A DNA stretch of 64,000 nt, taken from NCBI GenBank assembly GCA_937132085.1, contig CAKZNV010000107.1, forward strand, positions 39,484-103,483, in the 5' to 3' direction. This document shows positions 1 through 9,447 of the stretch, piece by piece. The notes under the pieces were generated by a model, which saw nothing but the letters and a program-made list of their open reading frames with translations, made no database searches and was not told where the DNA came from. The stretch comes from an uncultured Rubritalea sp. (lineage in GTDB: Bacteria > Verrucomicrobiota > Verrucomicrobiia > Verrucomicrobiales > Akkermansiaceae). Both the position numbers and the translations under genes were made by a program. Each line of letters opens with the position of its first letter. Positions within the stretch are counted from its first letter, which is position 1.

Positions 1-231
1 GATCGAGATCGAAACCCATATAAGCCAAAATACCCTGTGAGTATCTACAAGATGTTTTTCATTGGAAGTGTGGTGGCTGGAAAACCGGAAGCTAATATGG
101 AAGTCTCAGAGATTGAATTTTTCTCAGTGAACGATCTGCCGCCTCTCTCAGAGGCAAGAGTTCTGGCGCAAGACATTCAAGATGGCTATGAATTCTTCAA
201 GAAGGGAACCCGTGGGATCCAGTGCGACTAG
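1..231 (+). CDS. NUDIX hydrolase, C-terminal part (5' end outside window)
   Basis: Frame open from base 1: DRDRNPYKPKYPVSIYKMFFIG...ETSEIEFF-like...LPPLSEARV, resembling the C-terminus of NUDIX/ADP-ribose pyrophosphatase-like proteins. Confidence 0.7.
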   Translation, partial: DRDRNPYKPKYPVSIYKMFFIGSVVAGKPEANMEVSEIEFFSVNDLPPLSEARVLAQDIQDGYEFFKKGTRGIQCD

Positions 232-286
232 TGTGCTAAGATTTTCACTCAGTAGTAACAATCGTCTAAACCCCAACATTGTTTAA

Positions 287-652
287 ATGCGTATGAAGAA
301 AGTGACCTTATCAGGCTATATAAAAGTGCTAGATTCTGATCTTAATCAGGTAAGAGGATTCTTACCTGAGCATATCCGTTTGACTTGTTTAGAATCTGGG
401 TGCCTGATTTTTAAAGTAGATGAGCACGAGACCGAGATTGGACGATTTGATGTTTATGAAGAATTTGAATCGAAGCAAGCATTCGAGGCCCATCAGGATC
501 GTGTGCAACAATCTGATTGGGGGAAAGCAACGAAGAGGGTAGAGCGATTTTACACTATCCAAGGGCTGGAAGACGATGCTATGGTTCTTAACTCAGAGAG
601 AACAGAGAAGTCGGACAGCTCGATTCACGACCCAAACCAGAAACGAAAATAA
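287..652 (+). CDS. Antibiotic biosynthesis monooxygenase (ABM/YgiN-like) domain protein
   Basis: ORF; FDVYEEFESKQAFEAHQDRVQQSDWGKAT motif typical of quinol monooxygenase-like proteins. Confidence 0.65.
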   Translation: MRMKKVTLSGYIKVLDSDLNQVRGFLPEHIRLTCLESGCLIFKVDEHETEIGRFDVYEEFESKQAFEAHQDRVQQSDWGKATKRVERFYTIQGLEDDAMVLNSERTEKSDSSIHDPNQKRK

Positions 653-656
653 AAAG

Positions 657-1106
657 ATGAACTCAATTATTATTCGCCAAGCTACCGCCCAAGACGCTCC
701 ATCTATCATGCCTTTGATGATCGAATTAGGGTATTCGTTGGAACTTTCAGAGCTCGAATCACGGATTGAGATATACTCTGGACCTAATGATATTGTTTTG
801 GTCGCAGATGAGGGTGGAGAAGTTATTGGCTTCGTAAGTTTTCACATGATCCCTCTATTCCACGCTCCAGGCAATCTGGGTAGAATCACAGCGATGAGTA
901 TTTCTGCACAGCACCAGCGAAAAGGTATTGGCAAAGCTTTGTTAGAGAAATTAGAGGATCACGCATTGAACAGAGGTTGCGTAAGAATCGAAGTCACTAG
1001 CGGAGACCACAGAAAAGATGATGCCCACATATTCTATCTGTCCTGTGGCTACGCAAAGGATAGTAGACGTTTCCAGAAAATGCTGAGTAAGGAGAATCAA
1101 CATTAA
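657..1106 (+). CDS. GNAT family N-acetyltransferase
   Basis: ORF trimmed to ATG at 657; ITAMSISAQHQRKGIGKALLEKLEDHALNRGC acetyl-CoA binding motif. Confidence 0.85.
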   Translation: MNSIIIRQATAQDAPSIMPLMIELGYSLELSELESRIEIYSGPNDIVLVADEGGEVIGFVSFHMIPLFHAPGNLGRITAMSISAQHQRKGIGKALLEKLEDHALNRGCVRIEVTSGDHRKDDAHIFYLSCGYAKDSRRFQKMLSKENQH

Positions 1107-1107
1107 A

Positions 1108-1653
1108 ATGTCTGAAAATCAGAAGACTCTCGCATTAAATATAGCCCCACAGCGTATTCTGATCACAGGTAATGCTGGTTCTGGTAAGACGACCTTAGCT
1201 ATACAGGTCTCCTCTGCATTAGGTATCCCTTTTGATTGCTTAGATCGTATCGTTTGGCAGGAAGGTTGGAAAAAGACGCCAGATGTTGAGAGAACGCAGC
1301 TGATAGAAGAGCTAACCCAGCAACCATTATGGGTGATCGATGGAGTGTCATTTCAGGTTCAAGAATCTGCGGATCTTGTGGTGCTGTTAGACATTCCTAG
1401 ACGGGTTTGTTTTCTCCGAGTTATTAGGCGTAACTGGTGTTATCTGTTTAAATCTAGACCTGAACTACCTCCCAACTGTCCAGAAATACGTATCATCCCC
1501 ACCTTATCCAAAATCATTTGGAACTTCCCTAACAAAGTGCGACCTCAGATCTTGAGTAGGGTGCAGGGGAGTTCAGAGGATCAAGATTTCTACCACATCA
1601 AATCAAAACAAGAACTACTAGTATTTACTCAGTGGCTCAACAGTCTGAAATAG
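1108..1653 (+). CDS. P-loop adenylate kinase-like / DNA topology modulation-type protein
   Basis: ILITGNAGSGKTTLA Walker A; LDRIVWQEGWKKTP and WVIDGV motifs. Confidence 0.75.
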   Translation: MSENQKTLALNIAPQRILITGNAGSGKTTLAIQVSSALGIPFDCLDRIVWQEGWKKTPDVERTQLIEELTQQPLWVIDGVSFQVQESADLVVLLDIPRRVCFLRVIRRNWCYLFKSRPELPPNCPEIRIIPTLSKIIWNFPNKVRPQILSRVQGSSEDQDFYHIKSKQELLVFTQWLNSLK

Positions 1654-1673
1654 GCTGCTACTCTGATTATGCT

Positions 1674-1703
1674 TCACACAACTTCACTAAGGAAGGTGTG
1701 TGA
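1674..1703 (+). terminator. Possible terminator hairpin
   Basis: tcacacaacttc / gaaggtgtgtga inverted repeat (11 of 12 paired); no strong U-tract. Confidence 0.35.
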
Positions 1704-1780
1704 TTTAACGTTCTGTAGAAAAATAACTTTCCATGCTCAAAATCATTGGTTAAGTTATCTTACAAAGTGAAGTGTTAAAC
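1703..1780 (+). other. attC-like site (integron recombination site candidate 1)
   Basis: ATTTAAC (RYYYAAC) ... GTTAAAC (GTTRRRY) with internal ataactt/aagttat stem. Confidence 0.35.
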
Positions 1781-1784
1781 AACT

Positions 1785-1886
1785 ATGTCAGATGCAGAAA
1801 AAATGCGGAAGATAAGGAAATTGCCACTAAAATTAATGTCGTCGAATATGCTAGATGAAGTTATATATGAAACTATACAACAATGA
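1785..1886 (+). CDS. Small ORF, 33 aa, unknown
   Basis: ATG TCA GAT GCA GAA AAA ATG CGG ... CAA CAA TGA (MSDAEKMRKIRKLPLKLMSSNMLDEVIYETIQQ); begins just after the attC-like site. Confidence 0.25.
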   Translation: MSDAEKMRKIRKLPLKLMSSNMLDEVIYETIQQ

Positions 1887-1973
1887 TCTATGGAACAAAG
1901 AGCCTCAACAAAAAACTCCAAGTTTTCTTACTGAATATCAGCTAGAATTTAACTATTAATTTTTTCTTAAAAA

Positions 1974-2807
1974 ATGACTATTACTTCACTAGATGAACCA
2001 GTTCTCCAAAAACTCTGTGCAGTGTTGGCTGATACAAGCACTGGGCTTACTGGCTCTGAGATCGGTCGTTATCTTCAATATTGCGGTATCTTAGACCCAG
2101 AGCCGTTACTTACTAAGCGGATTCGACTCTTCCAGGCTCTACATAAAAGGCAGACTGAAGATCGTTGTGCTAACAACGTGATCTCTTTCGTGCAGAACTC
2201 ATTTAGCCCAGTTCTTTATACGGATAATAGAGAGTATTTTGAAAGTAAGCGGAAAGAGATTAATTCTGTTTTAGCCTTTGCTGGTCTTCAGTTCAACGAC
2301 GATGGACGAGTCCAAAAAGTGCAACCAGTTAAGAGTCTTTCAGAAGCCTCCGAAAGGGCAGATCGACTACGGCATATTCTTAATGAGAGAGGAGTTCATT
2401 CAGATGTTTTAAGGTTTTGTAAGGAGGAACTACTTGTTAAGAATTATTTTCATGCTGTTCTTGAGGCCACCAAAAGTGTAGCAGAGAAAATACGATCTGT
2501 TACGGGATTGACTTCGGACGGAGCATCACTAGTCGACGAAGCTTTCATATTTAAGAATAGGATTCCTCATTTAGCATTGTCATCATTGACATCTGAAAGT
2601 GAACAGAGTGAACAAAAAGGTTTCGTGAACTTACTAAAAGGATTATTTGGCACATTCCGGAATCCAACTGCACATGCTCCACGATTAACATGGGAAATGA
2701 ATGAGCAAGACGCTTTAGATATACTAGCAATAGTATCTCTAGCGCACAGAAGAATTGATTCAGCTGTTCCTGCATACCGTATTTCTACAAATAGTTTACC
2801 AGGCTAA
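1974..2807 (+). CDS. TIGR02391 (Ymh)/abortive-infection-like protein
   Basis: C-terminal GLFGTFRNPTAHAPRLTWEMNEQDALDILAIVSLAHRRID signature. Confidence 0.7.
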   Translation: MTITSLDEPVLQKLCAVLADTSTGLTGSEIGRYLQYCGILDPEPLLTKRIRLFQALHKRQTEDRCANNVISFVQNSFSPVLYTDNREYFESKRKEINSVLAFAGLQFNDDGRVQKVQPVKSLSEASERADRLRHILNERGVHSDVLRFCKEELLVKNYFHAVLEATKSVAEKIRSVTGLTSDGASLVDEAFIFKNRIPHLALSSLTSESEQSEQKGFVNLLKGLFGTFRNPTAHAPRLTWEMNEQDALDILAIVSLAHRRIDSAVPAYRISTNSLPG

Positions 2808-2896
2808 CAATATGTATCTGCTAATGACGTGAACTCACTAAATTTTAATGATAATTAACTACCAACCCTTGAAGACGAAGATACGCCGCGTTAGGT
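2802..2896 (+). other. attC-like site (candidate 2)
   Basis: ggCTAAC(2804-2808)...GTTAGgt(2890-2896); symmetric 5-nt unpaired spacers, then gtatct(2814-2819)/agatac(2879-2884) stem; overlaps the stop codon of the upstream gene. Confidence 0.4.
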
Positions 2897-3611
2897 GTGC
2901 TTTGGTATTAACTTAAAAATGACACGCAGAGATAGCTTCAAAATCATACGGTTTTTCTTTCGTAGGAAATCTGTTAGTAAACCTAGGTATCTTGAGAAAA
3001 ATTCTTGGGAACAAGAATTTAACTATAAGCTATGGGTCACTAAAGGAACCCGCTTTGCTGCAGCAAAAAGATGTGCAAGGTTAGCTCAAAATTCTCAACT
3101 GGCTCTAACTATCTTATCCTCATATCTGATAGTTGCTGGTATAAGCCCATATTTATTAAAGACATTTTCACAGACGCTTGATGTGGACGTCATGGCTCTG
3201 ATAACGACAGGAACTTCAATACTCTTGTTAGTTTATGGATTACTTGAGTCCTCAAAGAATTTGGGACTTAAAGCTCATGAATATGATGAGTGTGCTCTCA
3301 AAGTTTCACGACTGTATAATAAACTACGTTACGCTAAAGAGTTCGAAAATGATAAACAGAAGATGCAATCGTCATTATTGGATTTGACGACTCAGTATGA
3401 TGAAATACTAGATGGTTACGAGAATCATGACTCTATAGATTTTGCGATTTTTAAGACACAAAAGAGAAGATATCATGGACTGAGCAAAATGGATGTGTAT
3501 AAAATTTATTTTGAGTATTATCGTAAAGTTCATATGATTTACCATTCGTTTATAATAATTCCACCACTGATTTCAGTAGTCATATTTTGGGCAACCGCAA
3601 AAAGTAGTTAA
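2895..3611 (+). CDS. SLATT-domain-like 2-TM protein (putative membrane effector)
   Basis: Two predicted TM stretches (LALTILSSYLIVAGISPYL; ALITTGTSILLLVYGLL), then ESSKNLGLKAHEYDECALKVSRLYNKL helical region; a more likely start is ATG 2919. Confidence 0.6.
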   Translation: MCFGINLKMTRRDSFKIIRFFFRRKSVSKPRYLEKNSWEQEFNYKLWVTKGTRFAAAKRCARLAQNSQLALTILSSYLIVAGISPYLLKTFSQTLDVDVMALITTGTSILLLVYGLLESSKNLGLKAHEYDECALKVSRLYNKLRYAKEFENDKQKMQSSLLDLTTQYDEILDGYENHDSIDFAIFKTQKRRYHGLSKMDVYKIYFEYYRKVHMIYHSFIIIPPLISVVIFWATAKSS

Positions 3612-3648
3612 CCAGAATTGTAGTGAATAACAACAAAATCACCCAGAA

Positions 3649-4107
3649 ATGAACAAGCGTTATGATCAAGCCAAGACAGCATGGAATCAACGAGTAATCC
3701 CTGTTATTCTTCGTAGGAAGCGCTCTAATGAAGGAAACCCTAAATTGAGGATTCGATTGCCAGAATGTGGCTCTCATTATCATCTCCTCAAAGCAAACCC
3801 TAATAATCATAATCCTGTTCACATAAAGAATGGCGACTACTGGGAACTGCCCTATTCTCGACTCAACAGCCTAGTCCGTATTCTAGGAGATCACTATGGG
3901 AAAGTTATCTTGATGCAACCAGTTAAACATAAGCAGGTATGTGCCAAATCATGTATGGATGCTGGCGGTTTTGAGTGCGAGTGTAGTTGTTTGGGTGCAA
4001 ATCATGGTTCCCATAATATGGATTCATCATGGTATGAAGTTGATGATACTTATGCTGTCAGATATGGAGAAGAAGAAGTGTCGTTAAAAATCATAACAAA
4101 AAAGTAA
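3649..4107 (+). CDS. Cys-rich small protein, unknown function
   Basis: ORF with CAKSCMDAGGFECECSCLGANHG motif. Confidence 0.6.
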   Translation: MNKRYDQAKTAWNQRVIPVILRRKRSNEGNPKLRIRLPECGSHYHLLKANPNNHNPVHIKNGDYWELPYSRLNSLVRILGDHYGKVILMQPVKHKQVCAKSCMDAGGFECECSCLGANHGSHNMDSSWYEVDDTYAVRYGEEEVSLKIITKK

Positions 4108-4162
4108 ATTTAATCAGACATGAGATCACAAAATTTAACTAGAGCCAATCCGGGAACAGCAT

Positions 4163-5227
4163 ATGCTGAAGAAAGAACATCTTGAAATCTTGATGCGTCC
4201 TTATGGGATCGATGTGTCCCAGTTGGAGTTTATTCAGTGTAGCCAGAACTATGTCTACAAGGTTTGTGATGATGATGGGTGTAGGATCGTTAGGGTTTGT
4301 AGAGGTCGGTATCGGAGAGAGTCCGAAGTAGCGGCAGAGCTGGAATGGATTAGGTATTTGGTGGAGCAGGGAATCAAGGTGTGTCAGCCTATTCTCTCCA
4401 ACGAAGGTAAGCTTTTTCATTCATTTAACATCGATGGTGAAGTAAGTATCGTTACTGTTTTTGAACATGCTCCAGGAGTGGCTATGCATCGTAGATTTGC
4501 TGATGAAGCGACCTTTGAGAAGCTGGGGCATTTAACAGGGCGGATGCATGCTATAGCGAGTAATGCTAGTGAGTTCGAGAGGGATGATGGCCCATTAAGT
4601 CGGCCATTATGGAATGAATCTAGATTGTTGAACGAGGATTTTGATGCTTGTAGAGCAGTTCTAAGTAAGGAATTTCTAGCAGGAGTGAAAACCCTGATTC
4701 ATGACCTTACTGCAATTCCAAAGAATACGGATAGTTTTGGGCTTCTGCATGGAGATATCCATTCCAATAATCTTTTTGAAGACAAGGGAGAGCTATGGAT
4801 TTACGATTTTGATAACTGTGAGTATGGCTATTTTGTTCAAGATCTCGCAACCATCTTGTGGGATTCTATCTACTGTAAAGAGCTGAACAAGTTTGCTGAC
4901 GATGGACTCAACGATCGGATACGGCCATTGTGGAAAGCTCTTCTCAAGGGCTATGCTGAGACAAGCCCAATGAAAGAGCTGAATCTCGAACATCTAGAAA
5001 AATTCTTCTTACTCAGAGAGGCGATCATCTACGTCCATTTTCATATGACCTTGAATCTCTCTGAAGCTCCAGAAAGCTTTCACCAAGGCTTAGACGTGAT
5101 GAGGCGGAACGTCGAAACTCAAAGCCACCAAGTCGATTTCTCATTGATCTCGAAACATCAAAAGCATATTAAGATAGTGATCACACCTCCATGTGTGACT
5201 TCTAGGTCGATCGATAATAAACAATGA
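4163..5227 (+). CDS. Aminoglycoside phosphotransferase (APH)/homoserine-kinase-II-like kinase
   Basis: FGLLHGDIHSNNLF and IYDFDNCEYGYFVQDLA catalytic motifs. Confidence 0.85.
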   Translation: MLKKEHLEILMRPYGIDVSQLEFIQCSQNYVYKVCDDDGCRIVRVCRGRYRRESEVAAELEWIRYLVEQGIKVCQPILSNEGKLFHSFNIDGEVSIVTVFEHAPGVAMHRRFADEATFEKLGHLTGRMHAIASNASEFERDDGPLSRPLWNESRLLNEDFDACRAVLSKEFLAGVKTLIHDLTAIPKNTDSFGLLHGDIHSNNLFEDKGELWIYDFDNCEYGYFVQDLATILWDSIYCKELNKFADDGLNDRIRPLWKALLKGYAETSPMKELNLEHLEKFFLLREAIIYVHFHMTLNLSEAPESFHQGLDVMRRNVETQSHQVDFSLISKHQKHIKIVITPPCVTSRSIDNKQ

Positions 5228-5234
5228 GAATAAT

Positions 5235-6146
5235 ATGAGAAGAAAAGTCAGATTTGAGCTGGTTCTAGAGTATGAGCATGTTCTGGGGAATCGTAGGTTT
5301 TTAAAAGAAGAAGAGCTACAGCGAATCACCGAGATCAGTGGTATCGAGAGAACGATTGTTCCTCAAACAGGGTATAATGCCATCGTGGTAGAAGGTTACT
5401 GGGATCAAGAAGTGATCCATCGCATCTTAGCTGAAGTAAAGGGGCCAATGCAGCGCAATGTGCACTTTTCCCAAACTCCACCAAGTCCAGGTGCTCAAGC
5501 CATAGATGTGTCACTGAGCTACGTATACAGTAAACAAGATATTGAGGCTGCACCCTTTTTTCAAGTTATGGCGAAACAGTCCATAGCCGAAACTCATTTT
5601 GAGCACATGTTCGAGCATGGTGGCTACCCTATCGTCAAATCTTCTATAAAAAAATGCCCTATCGGCTTCCCCGGTTACGGGCAAAAGATTGCATGTAATC
5701 ACGAACTGATGCTCGCTATGCAATCTCAGAACTTTAACGGCCTAGAATTTGACGAACTGCCTCGTATAGGAGAATCGAAGAAAGAATACCCGAGGATTTA
5801 CAATCTAACAAGTGGAGTGAAGTTCCCTCCCTTGTCATGCCGATTTACAGGCGAAAACTATGAGCCACTATCAAGCTACCCAGAGGAGGGCAGTTGCCAT
5901 ATTCAAGACTCATGCCTGTGGCAACGACTCACATACAAGCATACAGTCATTCAAGAGATGCTAGATATCGACTTTGCGATGACTATGGAAACGTTTGGCC
6001 ATGTCACTCCTCCTGAAAAGTCTGAAGCTCCTGATGATTTTGTCTATCGTAGACCATGTCTCATTGCTTCACAGCGTTTCAAAAAGTGGTGTGATCAGAA
6101 TAAACTCAAACTCGATTGGTTTCCTGTGGATATTCTTTATCCGTAG
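5235..6146 (+). CDS. Hypothetical protein (weak resemblance to Imm11-type proteins at the C-terminus)
   Basis: Long ORF; C-terminal RRPCLIASQRFKKWCDQNKLKLDWFPVDI. Confidence 0.5.
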   Translation: MRRKVRFELVLEYEHVLGNRRFLKEEELQRITEISGIERTIVPQTGYNAIVVEGYWDQEVIHRILAEVKGPMQRNVHFSQTPPSPGAQAIDVSLSYVYSKQDIEAAPFFQVMAKQSIAETHFEHMFEHGGYPIVKSSIKKCPIGFPGYGQKIACNHELMLAMQSQNFNGLEFDELPRIGESKKEYPRIYNLTSGVKFPPLSCRFTGENYEPLSSYPEEGSCHIQDSCLWQRLTYKHTVIQEMLDIDFAMTMETFGHVTPPEKSEAPDDFVYRRPCLIASQRFKKWCDQNKLKLDWFPVDILYP

Positions 6147-6165
6147 TTAGAGTTCTAATACCAAC

Positions 6166-6837
6166 ATGAATCTCGATAATCACATCAGCCATTATTTCGA
6201 ACGAGAATATGGACCGCTACTCAATATATGTGATTTAGATACTGACGAAACACAAGCTATCATCGAGAGTGAGCGTGCTGCGGAAACTGGATTTAACAGG
6301 TTTTCTTATGGGCAGGAATTTTTTGATTATCGGAAGCTTGCAGATGATTTACTTATCAAGCTCTACTCTGAGAAGTTGGATAAACTTGCGCCTCGTCGTC
6401 CCTTCTATGCGGTGCTGGGCGATGCTGATGTAGTCGGTGGTCTGTATCGTGACCCACATAAGATAAGGATTCCCATAGAGGAATTCGAGGAGCACGAGCT
6501 TACCTTCATGTGCCCTGACCACTTTCACTTGGTCGGTCTTAGCGGTATAGAAATGAAGAATCACTTCGGCTTGCAAGCTCCCAAAGATTGGAGCGAGGAG
6601 GAATATCCTTACTTTGGAAAACTGCTGACCTACAGAGAACTAGAGGAAAGGCTTCACGAACTCAAAATTGACAAATTCGTGGACGAAGGGAAAAGAACCA
6701 ATTATTGGTATCGATATGTTGAAGCTCAGATCTGGGCTGAACCAGAAGACCTAAGATCTAGATTTAATGATTGGATAGAAGTCGATCCAGAGCCATGGTC
6801 ATTTAGCACGATCACTCACCTACAAAACTATAAGTAA
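6166..6837 (+). CDS. Hypothetical protein
   Basis: Long ORF with codon bias similar to its neighbours. Confidence 0.55.
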   Translation: MNLDNHISHYFEREYGPLLNICDLDTDETQAIIESERAAETGFNRFSYGQEFFDYRKLADDLLIKLYSEKLDKLAPRRPFYAVLGDADVVGGLYRDPHKIRIPIEEFEEHELTFMCPDHFHLVGLSGIEMKNHFGLQAPKDWSEEEYPYFGKLLTYRELEERLHELKIDKFVDEGKRTNYWYRYVEAQIWAEPEDLRSRFNDWIEVDPEPWSFSTITHLQNYK

Positions 6838-6866
6838 TTACGACAAGATAAGTAGTCTCAAACATT

Positions 6867-7793
6867 ATGAAAAATAATCGAAAATGTCTTAGTCCTAAAG
6901 CCTTTGAAGACGCCGCTACGTTTATTAGATCCCAAGCTAGACCTCTGGAAGTAGCTCGGTTTGATCATATCTTCAATGGTGCGGACGTTGCTGATGTTCT
7001 GAGTGAATTGAAGAAATTTCAGAATGCTGATGGTGGTTTTGGTCATGCTTTGGAAGCGGATTTGCGTGCTCCTGAAAGCTCCGCTCTCTGCACCTCTATC
7101 GCATTTCAGATCATCCGTGAACATCAGATCTCTGGAGGAGAAGAAATGGTGCAGCAGGGGATGCGTTACTTTGCGGATACATTGGATCGGAGTGAACTTC
7201 ATTGGCGGATTATTCCGGAGACAGCAGGTGGCTCACCACATGCTCCTTGGTGGACTCAGGAAGGTCGTGATACTTTTTCACTCAACCCAAATTCTGAGAT
7301 ACTTGGCTATTTGTTAGATTACGGTGAGTCTGTCATCGATGAACGAATCGTATCACAGCTGACTGATCGCATTGTAGAGTCTCTGCGGTCGATGAAAGAA
7401 ATTGAAATGCACGATTTGCTATGTTGCTTGCGATTACTGGATTCGAAAAACTTACCTCCAGTTATCAGCCAGAGTGTTCTCAAAGAGCTGAAACGTCTCA
7501 TCTCTGGGGCAGTATCTACGAATCCTGAGCAATGGAAAGAATACGGTCTGAGACCTCTACAGGTGGTGAATTGTCCTGATTCTCCCTTTATCGATGGTCT
7601 GGAAGAAGCCATTTCTCTGAATTTAGAATATGAGCTAAATGAACAACAAGACAATGGCTCATGGGCTCCTACATGGTCATGGGGCGATACGTATTCAGAG
7701 ACATGGGAAGTGGCGATACGTGAATGGTCAGGCTGGCTGACCTTAGAAAAACTTCTGATTTTAAAACGTTTCGATTGCATAGAATACCCATAA
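6867..7793 (+). CDS. Terpenoid cyclase/prenyltransferase alpha-alpha-toroid-like protein
   Basis: FQNADGGFGHALEADLRAPESSALCTSIAF and QQDNGSWAPTWSWG repeats. Confidence 0.7.
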   Translation: MKNNRKCLSPKAFEDAATFIRSQARPLEVARFDHIFNGADVADVLSELKKFQNADGGFGHALEADLRAPESSALCTSIAFQIIREHQISGGEEMVQQGMRYFADTLDRSELHWRIIPETAGGSPHAPWWTQEGRDTFSLNPNSEILGYLLDYGESVIDERIVSQLTDRIVESLRSMKEIEMHDLLCCLRLLDSKNLPPVISQSVLKELKRLISGAVSTNPEQWKEYGLRPLQVVNCPDSPFIDGLEEAISLNLEYELNEQQDNGSWAPTWSWGDTYSETWEVAIREWSGWLTLEKLLILKRFDCIEYP

Positions 7794-7830
7794 AATAGAC
7801 ACTGCTTCAAATACGTTACTAGATCAAAGA

Positions 7831-8385
7831 ATGAAAATTAAAGTCATAGATTATGAGCCTGATTGGGCTAGGCAGTTTGAAGAGTTATCTCTGAAACTGT
7901 TAGATATCGTTGGTGATGAAGCTATTTCCATTGAGCATGTTGGTAGCACCTCTGTTGTCGGTTTGGCAGCGAAGCCAGTCATTGATCTTGATATTGTCGT
8001 GACCAGAGAAAATGTTAGTAAGTTAATATCGGATTTAGAAAAATACGGGTATAAACACCGTGGTAATTTAGGATTAGAAGATCGTGAAGCATTCTCTAAT
8101 CCAGAAGATTCGACAATAGATCATCACTTGTATGTTTGCGTAGAGGGCTCGCTGGCATTACGAAATCATCTTTTCTTGCGTGATCGATTGAGAAATAATC
8201 CTGATGAGATGAAATCGTATGGTAGGCTTAAGAAGGAACTTGCCGCCAAGTATCCAGACGACATAGATTCATATGTAGCAGCTAAGACACAGTTTATTTT
8301 GAATATTCTTGAGCATTTAGATTTTAGTGAATCTGAGTTATCATCCATCCGTGAGCCCAATATGAATTCAAAGACCTTACAATGA
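7831..8385 (+). CDS. GrpB family protein
   Basis: VIDYEPDWARQFEEL...IEHVGSTSVVGLAAKPVIDLDIVV...HHLYVC...LRNHLFLRDRLR. Confidence 0.9.
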   Translation: MKIKVIDYEPDWARQFEELSLKLLDIVGDEAISIEHVGSTSVVGLAAKPVIDLDIVVTRENVSKLISDLEKYGYKHRGNLGLEDREAFSNPEDSTIDHHLYVCVEGSLALRNHLFLRDRLRNNPDEMKSYGRLKKELAAKYPDDIDSYVAAKTQFILNILEHLDFSESELSSIREPNMNSKTLQ

Positions 8386-8846
8386 AAATATCTTTCTTAT
8401 CTGAGTATCCACATCACGTCGCTGAAATAGCGCAGTGGTATTTTGATGAATGGGCCGATCCATCATCCTCAAGCATTGATAGTTTTGTTGAGTATATGGA
8501 AGAGAAGGCCGTTAGTAATTTAGAAATTCCACTTAGCTTTATTGCCCATGTAGGCGGTGAATTGTTAGGTGCTGTTGAGCTGAAATTTCGCGAACATAAT
8601 AAATACCCTGAATACGAGCATTGGCTAGGTAGCTTGTATGTAGACTCAAAACATCGAAGTGCTGGTGTGGGGGCAGCACTGATCAATCGAACAAAATCTC
8701 ATGCAGTTAGTTTGAAGCTAGAAAATCTCTATCTACAATGTGAGCACGACTTGGTGAGCATGTATGAAAAATACGGATTTAAAACGCTCCACAAGGCAAA
8801 ATATGGCAAGTTCGATACTATCATCATGGACTGGGATGTAAGCTAG
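8382..8846 (+). CDS. GNAT family N-acetyltransferase
   Basis: WLGSLYVDSKHRSAGVGAALINRTKSHA...LYLQCEHDLVSMYEKYGF. Confidence 0.85.
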   Translation: MKISFLSEYPHHVAEIAQWYFDEWADPSSSSIDSFVEYMEEKAVSNLEIPLSFIAHVGGELLGAVELKFREHNKYPEYEHWLGSLYVDSKHRSAGVGAALINRTKSHAVSLKLENLYLQCEHDLVSMYEKYGFKTLHKAKYGKFDTIIMDWDVS

Positions 8847-8854
8847 AAATTAAA

Positions 8855-9400
8855 ATGAAAATCATCATAGAAACAGAAAGGTTGATCATAAGAGAAATAG
8901 TTTCAACTGATCTTGAAGCGATGTTGGCTCTGCACTCTGACCCGGCTGTTCATCTATATTTAGGAAATAAAACCATCACAAAACGAGAGGAAATGATGGA
9001 AGTTATAGATTCCATCAGACGACAGTATATTGACTTCGGGGTAGGCCGTTGGGCAATGATTAACAAACAGACTAAGCAATTCATTGGATGGACAGGTCTA
9101 CAATTTGTAACAAAAGAAACCAACAATCATCAGAACTTCTATGATCTTGGATATAGGCTGATGAAAAGGTTTTGGAGACAAGGGTATACGACAGAGTCGT
9201 CTTTCGCCTCGCTTGAATATGCGTTTGAAAAGTTAAATTTAACTGAAGTCTATGCAATGGCGGATATGAGAAATAACGGTTCAAATAAGATTTTGAAAAA
9301 TGTTGGACTAAAATTTATTGAAACATTTGATCATGACGGAATCAGACACAATTGGTATAAACTAGAAAAGTCAGAATATGATAAACAGAAACACTACTGA
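8855..9400 (+). CDS. GNAT family N-acetyltransferase (RimJ/RimL type)
   Basis: IETERLIIREIVSTDLEAMLALHSDP...RLMKRFWRQGYTTES. Confidence 0.85.
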   Translation: MKIIIETERLIIREIVSTDLEAMLALHSDPAVHLYLGNKTITKREEMMEVIDSIRRQYIDFGVGRWAMINKQTKQFIGWTGLQFVTKETNNHQNFYDLGYRLMKRFWRQGYTTESSFASLEYAFEKLNLTEVYAMADMRNNGSNKILKNVGLKFIETFDHDGIRHNWYKLEKSEYDKQKHY

Positions 9401-9447
9401 GAAATTATCAAATCGACTATGTTCAGTTAATCTATCATTCTCTCGGC

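Noticed and set aside
7319-7810. Minus-strand 163-aa ORF
   Set aside because: Antisense to the prenyltransferase-like gene; no recognisable domain.
8382-8846. UGA stop of grpB (8385) as Sec
   Set aside because: It overlaps the next gene's start in the usual ATGA configuration; downstream frame is not coding-like.
3612-9447. attC sites between the later cassette-like genes
   Set aside because: Checked each gap; most are too short and no convincing RYYYAAC/GTTRRRY pair was found.
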